Below are positions 1 to 5,852 of a stretch of DNA of 7,133 bases, piece after piece. The DNA is from an uncultured bacterium (GTDB lineage: Bacteria > Patescibacteriota > Dojkabacteria > SC72), in contig CALDJM010000036.1 of NCBI GenBank assembly GCA_937899155.1, positions 1-7,133 of the forward strand, read 5' to 3'. The notes below the pieces were generated by a model that had not been told where the DNA came from, searched no databases, and worked only from the letters and a program-made list of their open reading frames with translations. Each line of letters opens with the position of its first letter. Position 1 is the stretch's first letter. The translations under genes and the position numbers were made by a program.

Positions 1-975
1 AAAGCCTTTGTTCTAGAATCAGTGAAAGATGAATTTAAGGGTAATGTTTCTTCTGTTGTTTTAGTACAAGGAAATATTTGTGAAGGTAATTGGTTTGGGT
101 ACAAAGTTGGAGAGAAACTCTACATTGAAAAGATTAAGGGATTGATAACAGAGGAGGGGAAGAAACTTTGTCTTGTAGAGTGTGGTTGTGGAGGTAAGGT
201 CATAGGTCTTTCAAATCTTCTCGAATTAGGTACAGCTGGATATATTCTCTCAACTAATAACCTTAAACTCTTAGAGTCTTTTGTTAAGACAAAGGAAAAA
301 GAAGAGGAGATAGCCCAAGAGACGGAAGAGTTAAATATTGAAGATTTCTTTTCAGGTACAGATATTAAAGAAGACGATGGTGGTACTTTGAAGGTGATAG
401 TTAAGAGTTCTTCAGAAGGATCTTTGGAAGCAATTAAGAATACATTGAGTAAGATTGTGGAGGATAATTATACTGTGGATATAGTTGAGTCTGGTGTGGG
501 TAACGTTACTCTTAGAGATGTTGAATTTGCAAGTCTTTCCAAAGCAATAGTTCTAGGCTTTGAGGTACAGATAGAGCCGGGTGTTGCAGATTATGCTAAA
601 AAGAAAAAGGTTTTGGTAAAAACATACGACATTATCTACAGAATCTTTGAAGAGATTAAAGAAGCTTTAGTAGTTCTTTCACTTCCAGAAGAAACTGAAG
701 AGGAGATAGGTAGTGCTAAAATCAAAGCAATATTTACACTCTCTGATGGGAGCAAGGTTTTGGGTAGTAAGGTAGAAAAGGGTATTATGAAAAGAGATTG
801 TAAGGTGTATGTGGTAAGAGATGATGAGATTGTAGGAGAGAGTAAGATTAAAAGTTTAAGAATAAATAAAGACCAGTCAAATGAAGTAAAAAGTGGTTTT
901 GAGTGTGGGGTACAGCTTTCTGATGAAATAGATGCTGTAGAGGGAGATCAAATTTTCTGTTACAAAAAAGTTTAG
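1..975 (+). CDS. infB: Translation initiation factor IF-2, C-terminal part (5' end outside window)
   Basis: IF-2 is the GTPase that brings initiator fMet-tRNA to the 30S subunit and promotes subunit joining. The reading frame is open from base 1, so this is the C-terminal 324 residues of a longer protein, and the internal GTG at 22 is not the real start. The N-terminal and GTP-binding domains lie off the window. Visible order: beta-barrel domain II (about residues 1-85, with VVLVQG and a GTAGYIL end); an acidic linker (about 97-125) with NIEDFF, matching the family's SLEDLF; domain III opening with LKVIVK and GSLEAI and continuing to SGVGNVT and a GFEVQ strand; and tRNA-binding domain IV, including the conserved GFECGV stretch and an EGDQI end. 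The gene ends in TAG. RuBisCO follows on the same strand after 81 bases with no visible terminator, so read-through is possible. The family call is secure from the domain III and IV motifs. Confidence 0.95.
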   Translation, partial: KAFVLESVKDEFKGNVSSVVLVQGNICEGNWFGYKVGEKLYIEKIKGLITEEGKKLCLVECGCGGKVIGLSNLLELGTAGYILSTNNLKLLESFVKTKEKEEEIAQETEELNIEDFFSGTDIKEDDGGTLKVIVKSSSEGSLEAIKNTLSKIVEDNYTVDIVESGVGNVTLRDVEFASLSKAIVLGFEVQIEPGVADYAKKKKVLVKTYDIIYRIFEEIKEALVVLSLPEETEEEIGSAKIKAIFTLSDGSKVLGSKVEKGIMKRDCKVYVVRDDEIVGESKIKSLRINKDQSNEVKSGFECGVQLSDEIDAVEGDQIFCYKKV

Positions 976-1017
976 TATTGATTTCAGATATTGGTTCTTG
1001 GTTTACTTCTGCAAATG

Positions 1018-1045
1018 TTGTATGCTGGAACTAATAAATTATAAC
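1018..1045 (+). promoter_or_regulatory. Weak candidate promoter for RuBisCO
   Basis: The infB-RuBisCO gap holds TATAAC (1040-1045), a 5/6 match to the -10 consensus. A poor -35 candidate, TTGTAT (1018-1023), lies 16 bases upstream. The expected start is near 1052, about 5 nt before the ATG at 1057, which would give a very short leader. There is no Shine-Dalgarno before the ATG. Transcription from infB is an equally good explanation. Confidence 0.3.
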
Positions 1046-1056
1046 CTGCCCAAACT

Positions 1057-2487
1057 ATGCAACTTCAATATCTTAAATTAGGTAATCGTGATGTTTTTAA
1101 CGGTCAATACCTCTTAGCTACATACAGAATCAGAGGAAAAGGAGGTATTCCTCTAGATGACATTGCTACAGAAGTAGCAGCAGAGTCCTCAACAGGTTCA
1201 AATGTTAAGATTAAGGTAGCAACTTCATACTCAGAGAGTATGAATGCTGTTGTGTACAGAATTGATGAAGAGAGAAATCTTGCATGGATTGCATACCCTT
1301 GGAGAATTTTTGACAGGGGAGGCAATGTCCAAAATATCATTACATTCTTAGCAGGTAATGTTTTCGGAATGTCATCATTGGAGGAATGCAAACTTCTCGA
1401 TGTCTACTTTCCACCACAGATGTTGGTTCACTACGAAGGTCCTAGTTATACAATCAGCAATATGCGAGAGTATTTAAATATTGAAAAAAGACCAATATTT
1501 GGAACAATCATCAAACCTAAAATTGGGTTAACATCTTCAGAATATGCAGAACTCTGCTATGACTTCTGGGTTGGAGGTGGTGATTTTGTAAAGAATGATG
1601 AACCTCAGGCAGATCAAGACTTTGCTCCTTTTGACATGATGGTTCGAGATGTTCGATATGCAATGGATAAAGCAGAGCAAGAAACAGGAAGAACCAAGGT
1701 TCATTCCTTCAATATTTCATCTGCTGATTATGACACAATGATACATAGAGCTGAGATAATTCGTTCAATGATGAAACCCGGAAGCTATGCTTTCTTGATA
1801 GATGGGATTACAGCAGGTTGGATGGCTGTTCAAACAGTTAGGAGAAAATATCCTGATGTCTTCCTACACTTCCATAGAGCAGGCCACGGTGCATTTACAA
1901 GAGACGAAGCTCCTTTTGGCTTTACAGTTCCAGTACTCACAAAATTTGCAAGATTAGCTGGAGCATCAGGTATCCATACAGGTACAGCAGCTGTTGGGAA
2001 AATGGCTGGTTCACCAAAAGAGGATGTAATGGCAGCAAATCATGCTCTAAAACTTTTCTCTAAAGGCGATTTCTTTAATCAAATATGGTCTGAGATACCA
2101 GAAAAAGATCAAGATTTAATAAATGCAATTGAAAAAGAATCAAAAGGTGAAAGCTACAACAATTTTGGATCTTGGAGAATGACCAAACCAACATGTCCAA
2201 TTATTTCAGGAGGTCTTAATCCTACACTCATAGGGAAGTTCTTAGATGTGGTTGGCACTCAAGACTTTATAACTACAATGGGTGGAGGTGTTCATTCACA
2301 CCCAATGGGGACAAAAGCAGGAGCAAAAGCAGTACTTCAAGCATATGAGGCATGGGAAAAGAAGATTCCTTTAGAAGAATATGCTAACGATAAAGAAGAA
2401 TTAAGGGTTGCAATAGACTTTTTTCAGAAGAAGAAAGATGTAGTAAACACTCAACCTAAAGAATTTGTTCCTTTCCAAAAGGAATAA
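1057..2487 (+). CDS. rbcL: Ribulose-1,5-bisphosphate carboxylase/oxygenase large subunit, form II/III
   Basis: RuBisCO carboxylates ribulose-1,5-bisphosphate to two 3-phosphoglycerates. Known CPR and archaeal form II/III enzymes do this in AMP/nucleoside salvage, not a Calvin cycle. At 476 residues the protein looks complete. Active-site residues are present: E43 in AAESSTGSN, N101 in NVFGM, K153 and K155 in IIKPKIGL, the carbamylated lysine K179 with D181/E182 in FVKNDE, H273-R274 in HFHRAGHG, H307 in GIHTGT, loop-6 K315 in VGKMAG, S384-G385-G386, and G409-G411. Form II-like parts are STGSNV, the DFWVGGGDF region and HFHRAGHG. Form III-like parts are NVFGM and the GGGVHSHP end, hence the hybrid call. 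A charged insertion at about 333-370 sits between loop 6 and ISGG, where form II/III enzymes carry an assembly domain. Position 48 is Ser where Thr is usual. Five of 21 Arg codons are CGN, unlike every neighbour. ATG 1057 is the natural start. It lies between infB and groES. Confidence 0.95.
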   Translation: MQLQYLKLGNRDVFNGQYLLATYRIRGKGGIPLDDIATEVAAESSTGSNVKIKVATSYSESMNAVVYRIDEERNLAWIAYPWRIFDRGGNVQNIITFLAGNVFGMSSLEECKLLDVYFPPQMLVHYEGPSYTISNMREYLNIEKRPIFGTIIKPKIGLTSSEYAELCYDFWVGGGDFVKNDEPQADQDFAPFDMMVRDVRYAMDKAEQETGRTKVHSFNISSADYDTMIHRAEIIRSMMKPGSYAFLIDGITAGWMAVQTVRRKYPDVFLHFHRAGHGAFTRDEAPFGFTVPVLTKFARLAGASGIHTGTAAVGKMAGSPKEDVMAANHALKLFSKGDFFNQIWSEIPEKDQDLINAIEKESKGESYNNFGSWRMTKPTCPIISGGLNPTLIGKFLDVVGTQDFITTMGGGVHSHPMGTKAGAKAVLQAYEAWEKKIPLEEYANDKEELRVAIDFFQKKKDVVNTQPKEFVPFQKE

Positions 2488-2507
2488 ACACAATAAAGAA
2501 AGCATAC

Positions 2508-2537
2508 TTGTCTCTTTCAATATCTTTGTGCTAGAAT
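2508..2537 (+). promoter_or_regulatory. Predicted groESL promoter
   Basis: A -35 box TTGTCT (2508-2513, 4/6) is followed by an 18-base spacer and a -10 box TAGAAT (2532-2537, 5/6). A TGC directly before the -10 makes it an extended -10. The expected start is near 2544, inside the adjacent CIRCE-like operator, which is the usual arrangement for HrcA-repressed promoters. The leader would be about 29 nt and has no clear Shine-Dalgarno. Confidence 0.6.
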
Positions 2538-2539
2538 TG

Positions 2540-2566
2540 TTAGCAATCGTTAAATTTATCTGCTAA
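2540..2566. promoter_or_regulatory. CIRCE-like operator (probable HrcA site) upstream of groES
   Basis: The sequence reads TTAGCAATC, nine bases, then ATCTGCTAA. The established CIRCE consensus is TTAGCACTC-N9-GAGTGCTAA, also 27 bp. All 12 outer bases (TTAGCA and TGCTAA) match, and the arm spacing is identical. The left inner triplet is ATC for CTC and the right is ATC for GAG, so only the 6-bp outer arms are self-complementary. It lies 6 bp before the groES ATG and covers the predicted transcription start. By family knowledge HrcA binds here and represses groESL until heat stress. The hrcA gene is not in this window. Confidence 0.75.
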
Positions 2567-2572
2567 AAACAT

Positions 2573-2872
2573 ATGGCAAAAGATATCAAAATCAGACCAC
2601 TAGGTCACAGAGTCTTGGTTTCTCCTGATGAAATCCAAGAAACAACAAAAGGAGGATTACTCCTTCCACCATCATCCACAGATGATCAAAAGCCAGAGAC
2701 AGGTACAATTGTTAAGCTTGGAAAGGGAAAGGTGAAGGGAAAAGAAGTAACATTTGATGTTAAAGTAGGAGATAGAATATATTTCAAAAAATATTCCCCA
2801 GATGAGCTAGAGGTAGATGGCGAGAAGTATCTCCTTCTTGATGCTGGAGACATCCTAGCAACTATACAGTAG
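2573..2872 (+). CDS. groES: Co-chaperonin GroES (Hsp10)
   Basis: GroES forms the heptameric lid that closes the GroEL folding chamber in the cytoplasm. The 99-residue product is normal family length. It opens with IRPLGHRVLV, the conserved first strand. The mobile loop that contacts GroEL is at about residues 17-34 and contains GGLLLP, equivalent to the family's GGIVLP. The C-terminal half has VGDRIYFKKY, the DGEKYLLL strand and the closing DILATI, all standard. The ATG at 2573 follows the CIRCE-like operator by 6 bp. There is no strong Shine-Dalgarno. groEL starts 33 bases downstream on the same strand with no terminator between, so the two should form one heat-shock operon. The stop is TAG. 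Confidence 0.97.
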   Translation: MAKDIKIRPLGHRVLVSPDEIQETTKGGLLLPPSSTDDQKPETGTIVKLGKGKVKGKEVTFDVKVGDRIYFKKYSPDELEVDGEKYLLLDAGDILATIQ

Positions 2873-2905
2873 CTATTTTAGAACTAAATTTTTATATTTC
2901 ATAAT

Positions 2906-4534
2906 ATGGCAAAATCAATAATATATAACGAACAAGCTAGAAGAGCTTTGAAAGAGGGTGTAGATACAATATCTGATGCTGTTAAGGTAACATTAGGACC
3001 AAAAGGAAGAAATGTTGCAGTTGCAAAATCATTTGGTTCTCAAGTTGTAACAAAAGATGGTGTAACAGTAGCCAAGGAAATTGAAGAGAAAGATCCTTTT
3101 AAAAATGTTGGTGTAGAAATGATTAAAGAGGCTTCCAGCAGAGTCAATGACTTGGCAGGTGATGGTACAACAACAGTAACAGTACTAGCACAGGCAATTG
3201 CAAATGTTGGTTTCAAAAATGTAACAGCAGGAGCAAATCCAATCTCACTTAAAAGAGGTTTAGACAAAGCAACGGAAGTTGTTTTAGAAGAGCTTTCTAA
3301 AAAAGCGAAAAAGATTTCTGGAAAAGAAGAGATTGCACAGGTAGCAACAATTTCAACAAATAATGATCCAGTACTAGGAGATATGATTGCTGGAGTGTTT
3401 GAAAAGGTAGGTAAAGATGGAGTTATAACAGTAGAGGAAGCAAAGGGTTTTAAAGATGAAGTAGAGTATACAGAAGGTATGGAATTTGAGAATGGATATG
3501 TCAGTCCTTACTTTGTTACAAATGCGGAAACTTTAGAGGCTGTTATGGACAATCCATACATCTTTATTACAGATAAAAAACTTTCTAACCTTCAGGATAT
3601 TCAAGCAATTGCAGAGAAAGTTTTGGGTGCTGCTGATAGACCTTTGGTTATTATTGCAGAAGAGATTGAAAACCAAGCATTGGCAACATTGGTTGTTAAT
3701 AAGTTAAGAGGAACATTAGATGTTGTTGCTGTCAAAGCACCAGGTTTTGGAGATAGAAAGAAAGAGATGCTAAAAGATTTGGCAGTTTTAACAGGTGCTG
3801 ACTTTGTCTCTGAGGAATTAGGTAAAACATTAGACTCTGTAGAGCTAATAGACCTTGGTTCTGCAAAGAAAGTTATTGTTACAAAAGAGAAAACAATAAT
3901 AGTCGAAGGTAAAGGTGAGAAGAAGAACCTAGAGGAAAGAATCAAGGAAGTTAAAGCACAGATAGATAACACAACTTCAGAGTACGATAAAGAGAAGATG
4001 CAAGAAAGATTGGCTAAATTAGTAGGAGGTGTTGCAGTTATTAAAGTAGGTGCTGCATCTGAGGTTGAGTCTAAAGAGAAGAAGATGAGGATAGAAGATG
4101 CTATAAATGCAACAAGAGCTGCAATAGAAGAGGGTGTTGTTGCAGGTGGTGGTTTAGCACTTCATAATGCAAAGAAGGTCTTGGATAAGGTGAAATTGGA
4201 AGATTCTGATGAGCAATTAGGAGTAGAGATTCTTAAATCTATCCTTAGCGAACCATTGAAGCAGATAGTAGAGAATGCAGGAGAAGATGGTGCTGTAGTA
4301 GCTGCAGAGTGTAAAGGTAATACAGGATATAACGCAAAGACAGGAGAGTTTGTAGATTTGATTAAAGAGGGTATTATTGACCCTGTTAAAGTTACAAGAC
4401 TTGTCTTAACAAATGCTGTATCTGTTGCATCTATGTTAGTTACAACAGAAGCTGTAGTAGCAGAAATTCCTGAAGAAAAAGGACATACACATTCAGATGA
4501 AATGGGTGCAGGAGCAATCCCAGGAATGATGTAA
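2906..4534 (+). CDS. groEL: Chaperonin GroEL (Hsp60)
   Basis: GroEL is the 14-subunit ATP-driven folding chamber of the bacterial cytoplasm and works with GroES. The 542-residue length is full. The ATP site is intact: GPKGRNV at 31-37, KDGVTVAKEI with D51, GDGTTTVTVLA with D86, and the catalytic D398 in RIEDAINATRAAIEEG, at the same number as in E. coli. AIEEGVVAGGG follows at 406-416. The apical domain (about 190-375) has the FENGYVSPYF and KAPGFGDRR-like (GFGDRKKEML) stretches. The C-terminal tail is short and departs from the usual Gly-Gly-Met repeats: it carries KGHTHSDEMG and ends AIPGMM. All 13 arginine codons are AGA or AGG. The upstream gap has no Shine-Dalgarno. The gene ends in TAA followed in frame by TGA, and a strong intrinsic terminator starts 14 bases later. 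Confidence 0.98.
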   Translation: MAKSIIYNEQARRALKEGVDTISDAVKVTLGPKGRNVAVAKSFGSQVVTKDGVTVAKEIEEKDPFKNVGVEMIKEASSRVNDLAGDGTTTVTVLAQAIANVGFKNVTAGANPISLKRGLDKATEVVLEELSKKAKKISGKEEIAQVATISTNNDPVLGDMIAGVFEKVGKDGVITVEEAKGFKDEVEYTEGMEFENGYVSPYFVTNAETLEAVMDNPYIFITDKKLSNLQDIQAIAEKVLGAADRPLVIIAEEIENQALATLVVNKLRGTLDVVAVKAPGFGDRKKEMLKDLAVLTGADFVSEELGKTLDSVELIDLGSAKKVIVTKEKTIIVEGKGEKKNLEERIKEVKAQIDNTTSEYDKEKMQERLAKLVGGVAVIKVGAASEVESKEKKMRIEDAINATRAAIEEGVVAGGGLALHNAKKVLDKVKLEDSDEQLGVEILKSILSEPLKQIVENAGEDGAVVAAECKGNTGYNAKTGEFVDLIKEGIIDPVKVTRLVLTNAVSVASMLVTTEAVVAEIPEEKGHTHSDEMGAGAIPGMM

Positions 4535-4548
4535 TGATATGTAAATAG

Positions 4549-4581
4549 AAGGGTAAGGCTCTAGTGAGTCTTACCCTTTTT
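4549..4581 (+). terminator. Rho-independent terminator of the groESL block
   Basis: A 12-bp stem pairs 4549-4560 (AAGGGTAAGGCT) with 4567-4578 (AGTCTTACCCTT). The pairing is complete apart from one G-U wobble, and the loop is CTAGTG. A run of five T follows the CCC. It lies 14 bases after the groEL stop and ends the rightward block. The convergent XRE gene stops 14 bases beyond. Read on the minus strand the hairpin has only an interrupted T-rich tail, so it may stop that transcript less well. Confidence 0.88.
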
Positions 4582-4594
4582 GTCACAAAAAGAA

Positions 4595-5116
4595 TTAAAC
4601 AAATCTCACTTCTTGTGCTAGTACCTTACCTATAAGATTAACACTCTCTCTTTGAAAAACCTCTATCTCTAAATTACCATTATTAATTATCAAAACTTTA
4701 TCTCCTCTTTTAATCTCTGCCTCTGGAGAAACAAAAATACAACCATTACTTCCATCAACTATTTTCATCTCAACAGCAAATACACTTCTATCCATCTCTT
4801 TTATCCAATCAGGAGCAGGATAGAAAACATATGTCTTAGCTCTATCAAAAATACCATCTTCCGGTATTGTATTAAAGAAAGGAATTCTGTTAGAAGAATA
4901 CACATCTTGAGAACCATTATCTCTTAACAAATCTGTAGCATCGATATCCAAGACATCAGCTAATTTATTAAGTTGATTCATTGGAGAACTCTTACCAGTC
5001 TCATATCTAGAAATCATCTCCCAAGTCTTGCCAATCTTATCCCCTAACTCTCTTTGGGTAAGTTTTTTCCTTATCCTAAAAGTCCTAATATTTTCACCAA
5101 CATATTTATTATTCAT
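4595..5116 (-). CDS. XRE-family repressor with degenerate S24-like C-terminal domain
   Basis: This 173-residue protein is a predicted DNA-binding regulator. Residues 8-65 form an XRE/HTH_3 domain: NIRTFRIRKKLTQREL leads into helix 2, then MISRYETGKSSP, the typical recognition-helix end, then LADVLDI and LL. The C-terminal part, about 77-170, resembles the S24/LexA/CI-type fold: a FAVEMK strand, DGSNGCIFVSP, KRGDKVLI and a closing LIGKVL strand. The catalytic GDSM loop expected after the first strand is missing, and no lysine sits where TVKRL-type motifs place it (IEVFQR here). Self-cleavage therefore looks unlikely, and the domain probably dimerises or senses. The gene converges on groEL and diverges from a 57-residue ORF across a 115-bp gap with a dyad, a natural autoregulation site. 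The target genes are unknown. The HTH call is firm and the C-terminal call moderate. Confidence 0.85.
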   Translation of the reverse strand: MNNKYVGENIRTFRIRKKLTQRELGDKIGKTWEMISRYETGKSSPMNQLNKLADVLDIDATDLLRDNGSQDVYSSNRIPFFNTIPEDGIFDRAKTYVFYPAPDWIKEMDRSVFAVEMKIVDGSNGCIFVSPEAEIKRGDKVLIINNGNLEIEVFQRESVNLIGKVLAQEVRFV

Positions 5117-5124
5117 ATATATAG

Positions 5125-5130
5125 ATTCTA
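5125..5130 (-). promoter_or_regulatory. Candidate -10 box for the XRE repressor gene
   Basis: On the minus strand TAGAAT occupies 5130 to 5125, the same hexamer as the groES -10. The expected start is near 5118, two bases before the ATG at 5116, so the mRNA would be nearly leaderless. There is no Shine-Dalgarno. The -35 position (5153-5148) reads TTCCAA, a poor match. Confidence 0.4.
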
Positions 5131-5188
5131 ATTACATGTTAATATAGTTGGAATAGAGCCAAATTCGTTAAAAAAGAAAGAATATTTC

Positions 5189-5222
5189 ATACTGTAATGT
5201 TTCTGTAAGAAATAGGCAGTAT
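5189..5222. repeat. Nested inverted repeat in the divergent intergenic region (candidate operator)
   Basis: Outer arms ATACTG (5189-5194) and CAGTAT (5217-5222) are perfect reverse complements. Inside them lies a second perfect dyad, TTTCT-GTA-AGAAA (5200-5212). The two share nearly the same centre, with 5 and 4 bases between the arm pairs. The right outer arm overlaps a candidate -10 (TATCAT, 5220-5225) of the 57-residue ORF. A dyad beside an XRE repressor gene and over a promoter is a plausible repressor site, but no binding is shown. Confidence 0.45.
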
Positions 5223-5225
5223 CAT
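5220..5225 (+). promoter_or_regulatory. Candidate -10 box for the 57-residue ORF
   Basis: TATCAT is a 5/6 match to the -10 consensus. It ends 6 bases before the ATG at 5232, so the transcript would start at or next to the start codon. No good -35 is visible upstream. Confidence 0.3.
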
Positions 5226-5231
5226 ATACAT

Positions 5232-5405
5232 ATGCAAGGTAGGAAACTTAAGAAAGAAAAAAGTATCGCTATAATGCTAAAATGTTATGCTCAAATGCAA
5301 GGGAATGCTTTAGATCAAAACTGGGAGCTATTCAGAAAAGAACACAAAAAGATGCTAGAAGAGGCTTTAAAGCTCAAGAAACTTCTTTCTAAAGATAATC
5401 TTTAA
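5232..5405 (+). CDS. Small basic hypothetical protein, 57 residues
   Basis: The frame runs from ATG 5232 to TAA 5405. I do not recognise the product. The N-terminus is strongly basic (MQGRKLKKEK), followed by a short mixed stretch with one Cys and one Trp (SIAIMLKCYAQMQ, then DQNWELF) and a lysine/leucine-rich C-terminus (KKMLEEALKLKKLL) that should be helical and amphipathic. It has no signal peptide or clear membrane span. It starts divergently from the XRE repressor gene, and its last 39 bases overlap the 3' end of the convergent metallopeptidase gene. A leaderless promoter is possible; there is no Shine-Dalgarno. Arg codons are AGG and AGA, as in the neighbours. It could be a real target of the XRE repressor or a chance open frame; amino-acid composition and position favour real only modestly. 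Confidence 0.5.
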   Translation: MQGRKLKKEKSIAIMLKCYAQMQGNALDQNWELFRKEHKKMLEEALKLKKLLSKDNL

Positions 5406-5843
5406 CCAGTTCTCTTTCAACCACTTCTCAGCTTCTATCTGTTCCTCAAGTAAACCTCTAGGTTCTAATTCTTTGTTGATGATATTTCCTTGGTGAGGCT
5501 TCTGAAATTTCTGTGCTAGTGGAGATTGAAAACCATGTGTATAGTGGCAAAGCTCATGTGCAATTGTTGCTCTTACTACAAACTCAGGTACAGTATCATG
5601 CTGAAAAAATCTTGTAACTGTTATTACAGTAATACTCTTGTCATCTTGTGCTTGGTAATCCTCCTCTTTTCCTTTTAGTAAACCTTTGATTCTAGTCCTT
5701 CCATTCGCAAGTTTAATACTTCCTAACTGTCTAGTAGAATACTTCCCAAACTTAATCAAAACAAGATTCTTTCTAGGAATATCACAAAAATGATTATCCC
5801 AAAGCTCATACAACAAATTTTCTAAAAACTTCTCATCTCTCAT
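5367..5843 (-). CDS. SprT-like HExxH zinc metallopeptidase (putative)
   Basis: The 158-residue protein carries the zinc-protease motif HELCH at 96-100: H96 and H100 as metal ligands and E97 as catalytic base, preceded by RATIA. A third ligand is probably H117 in KPHQGN, 17 residues on, which resembles the later His of SprT-like domains; H103 is an alternative. Before it come predicted beta strands (NLVLIKFGKY, ITVITVTRFF), as in SprT-type folds, and the C-terminal part is helical (LLEEQIEAEKWLKENW). No signal peptide or membrane span is seen, so it is likely cytoplasmic. ATG 5843 was chosen because AAGGAG lies 9 bases upstream, the only good Shine-Dalgarno in the window. The ATG at 5847 is out of frame and soon stopped. 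Substrate unknown. Its 3' end overlaps the 57-residue ORF. ImmA/IrrE-type or M48-like assignment is an alternative. Confidence 0.75.
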   Translation of the reverse strand: MRDEKFLENLLYELWDNHFCDIPRKNLVLIKFGKYSTRQLGSIKLANGRTRIKGLLKGKEEDYQAQDDKSITVITVTRFFQHDTVPEFVVRATIAHELCHYTHGFQSPLAQKFQKPHQGNIINKELEPRGLLEEQIEAEKWLKENWLKIIFRKKFLEL

Positions 5844-5852
5844 TCATTACTT

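Noticed and set aside
22..24. GTG as start of the infB product
   Set aside because: The frame is open upstream to base 1, and those codons continue IF-2 domain II, so the true start is outside the window.
1104..1391. Open frame antisense to RuBisCO
   Set aside because: It lies wholly inside a secure gene, its translation shows no domain, and it has no promoter or ribosome site.
2495..2519. GAAAG/CTTTC inverted repeat after RuBisCO as a terminator
   Set aside because: Only a 5-bp AT-rich stem with a long loop and no T-tract; it is too weak to call.
3040..3267. Open frame antisense to groEL (5' part)
   Set aside because: It is a shadow of the groEL reading frame, with Ser/Thr/Leu-rich composition typical of reversed coding sequence.
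3601..3972. Open frame antisense to groEL (apical domain region)
   Set aside because: Same reason: fully inside groEL with no recognisable protein features.
5391..5403. AAAGAT-A-ATCTTT inverted repeat at the end of the 57-residue ORF as a terminator
   Set aside because: The arms are AT-rich with a one-base spacer and no T-run follows; it also lies inside the peptidase coding region.
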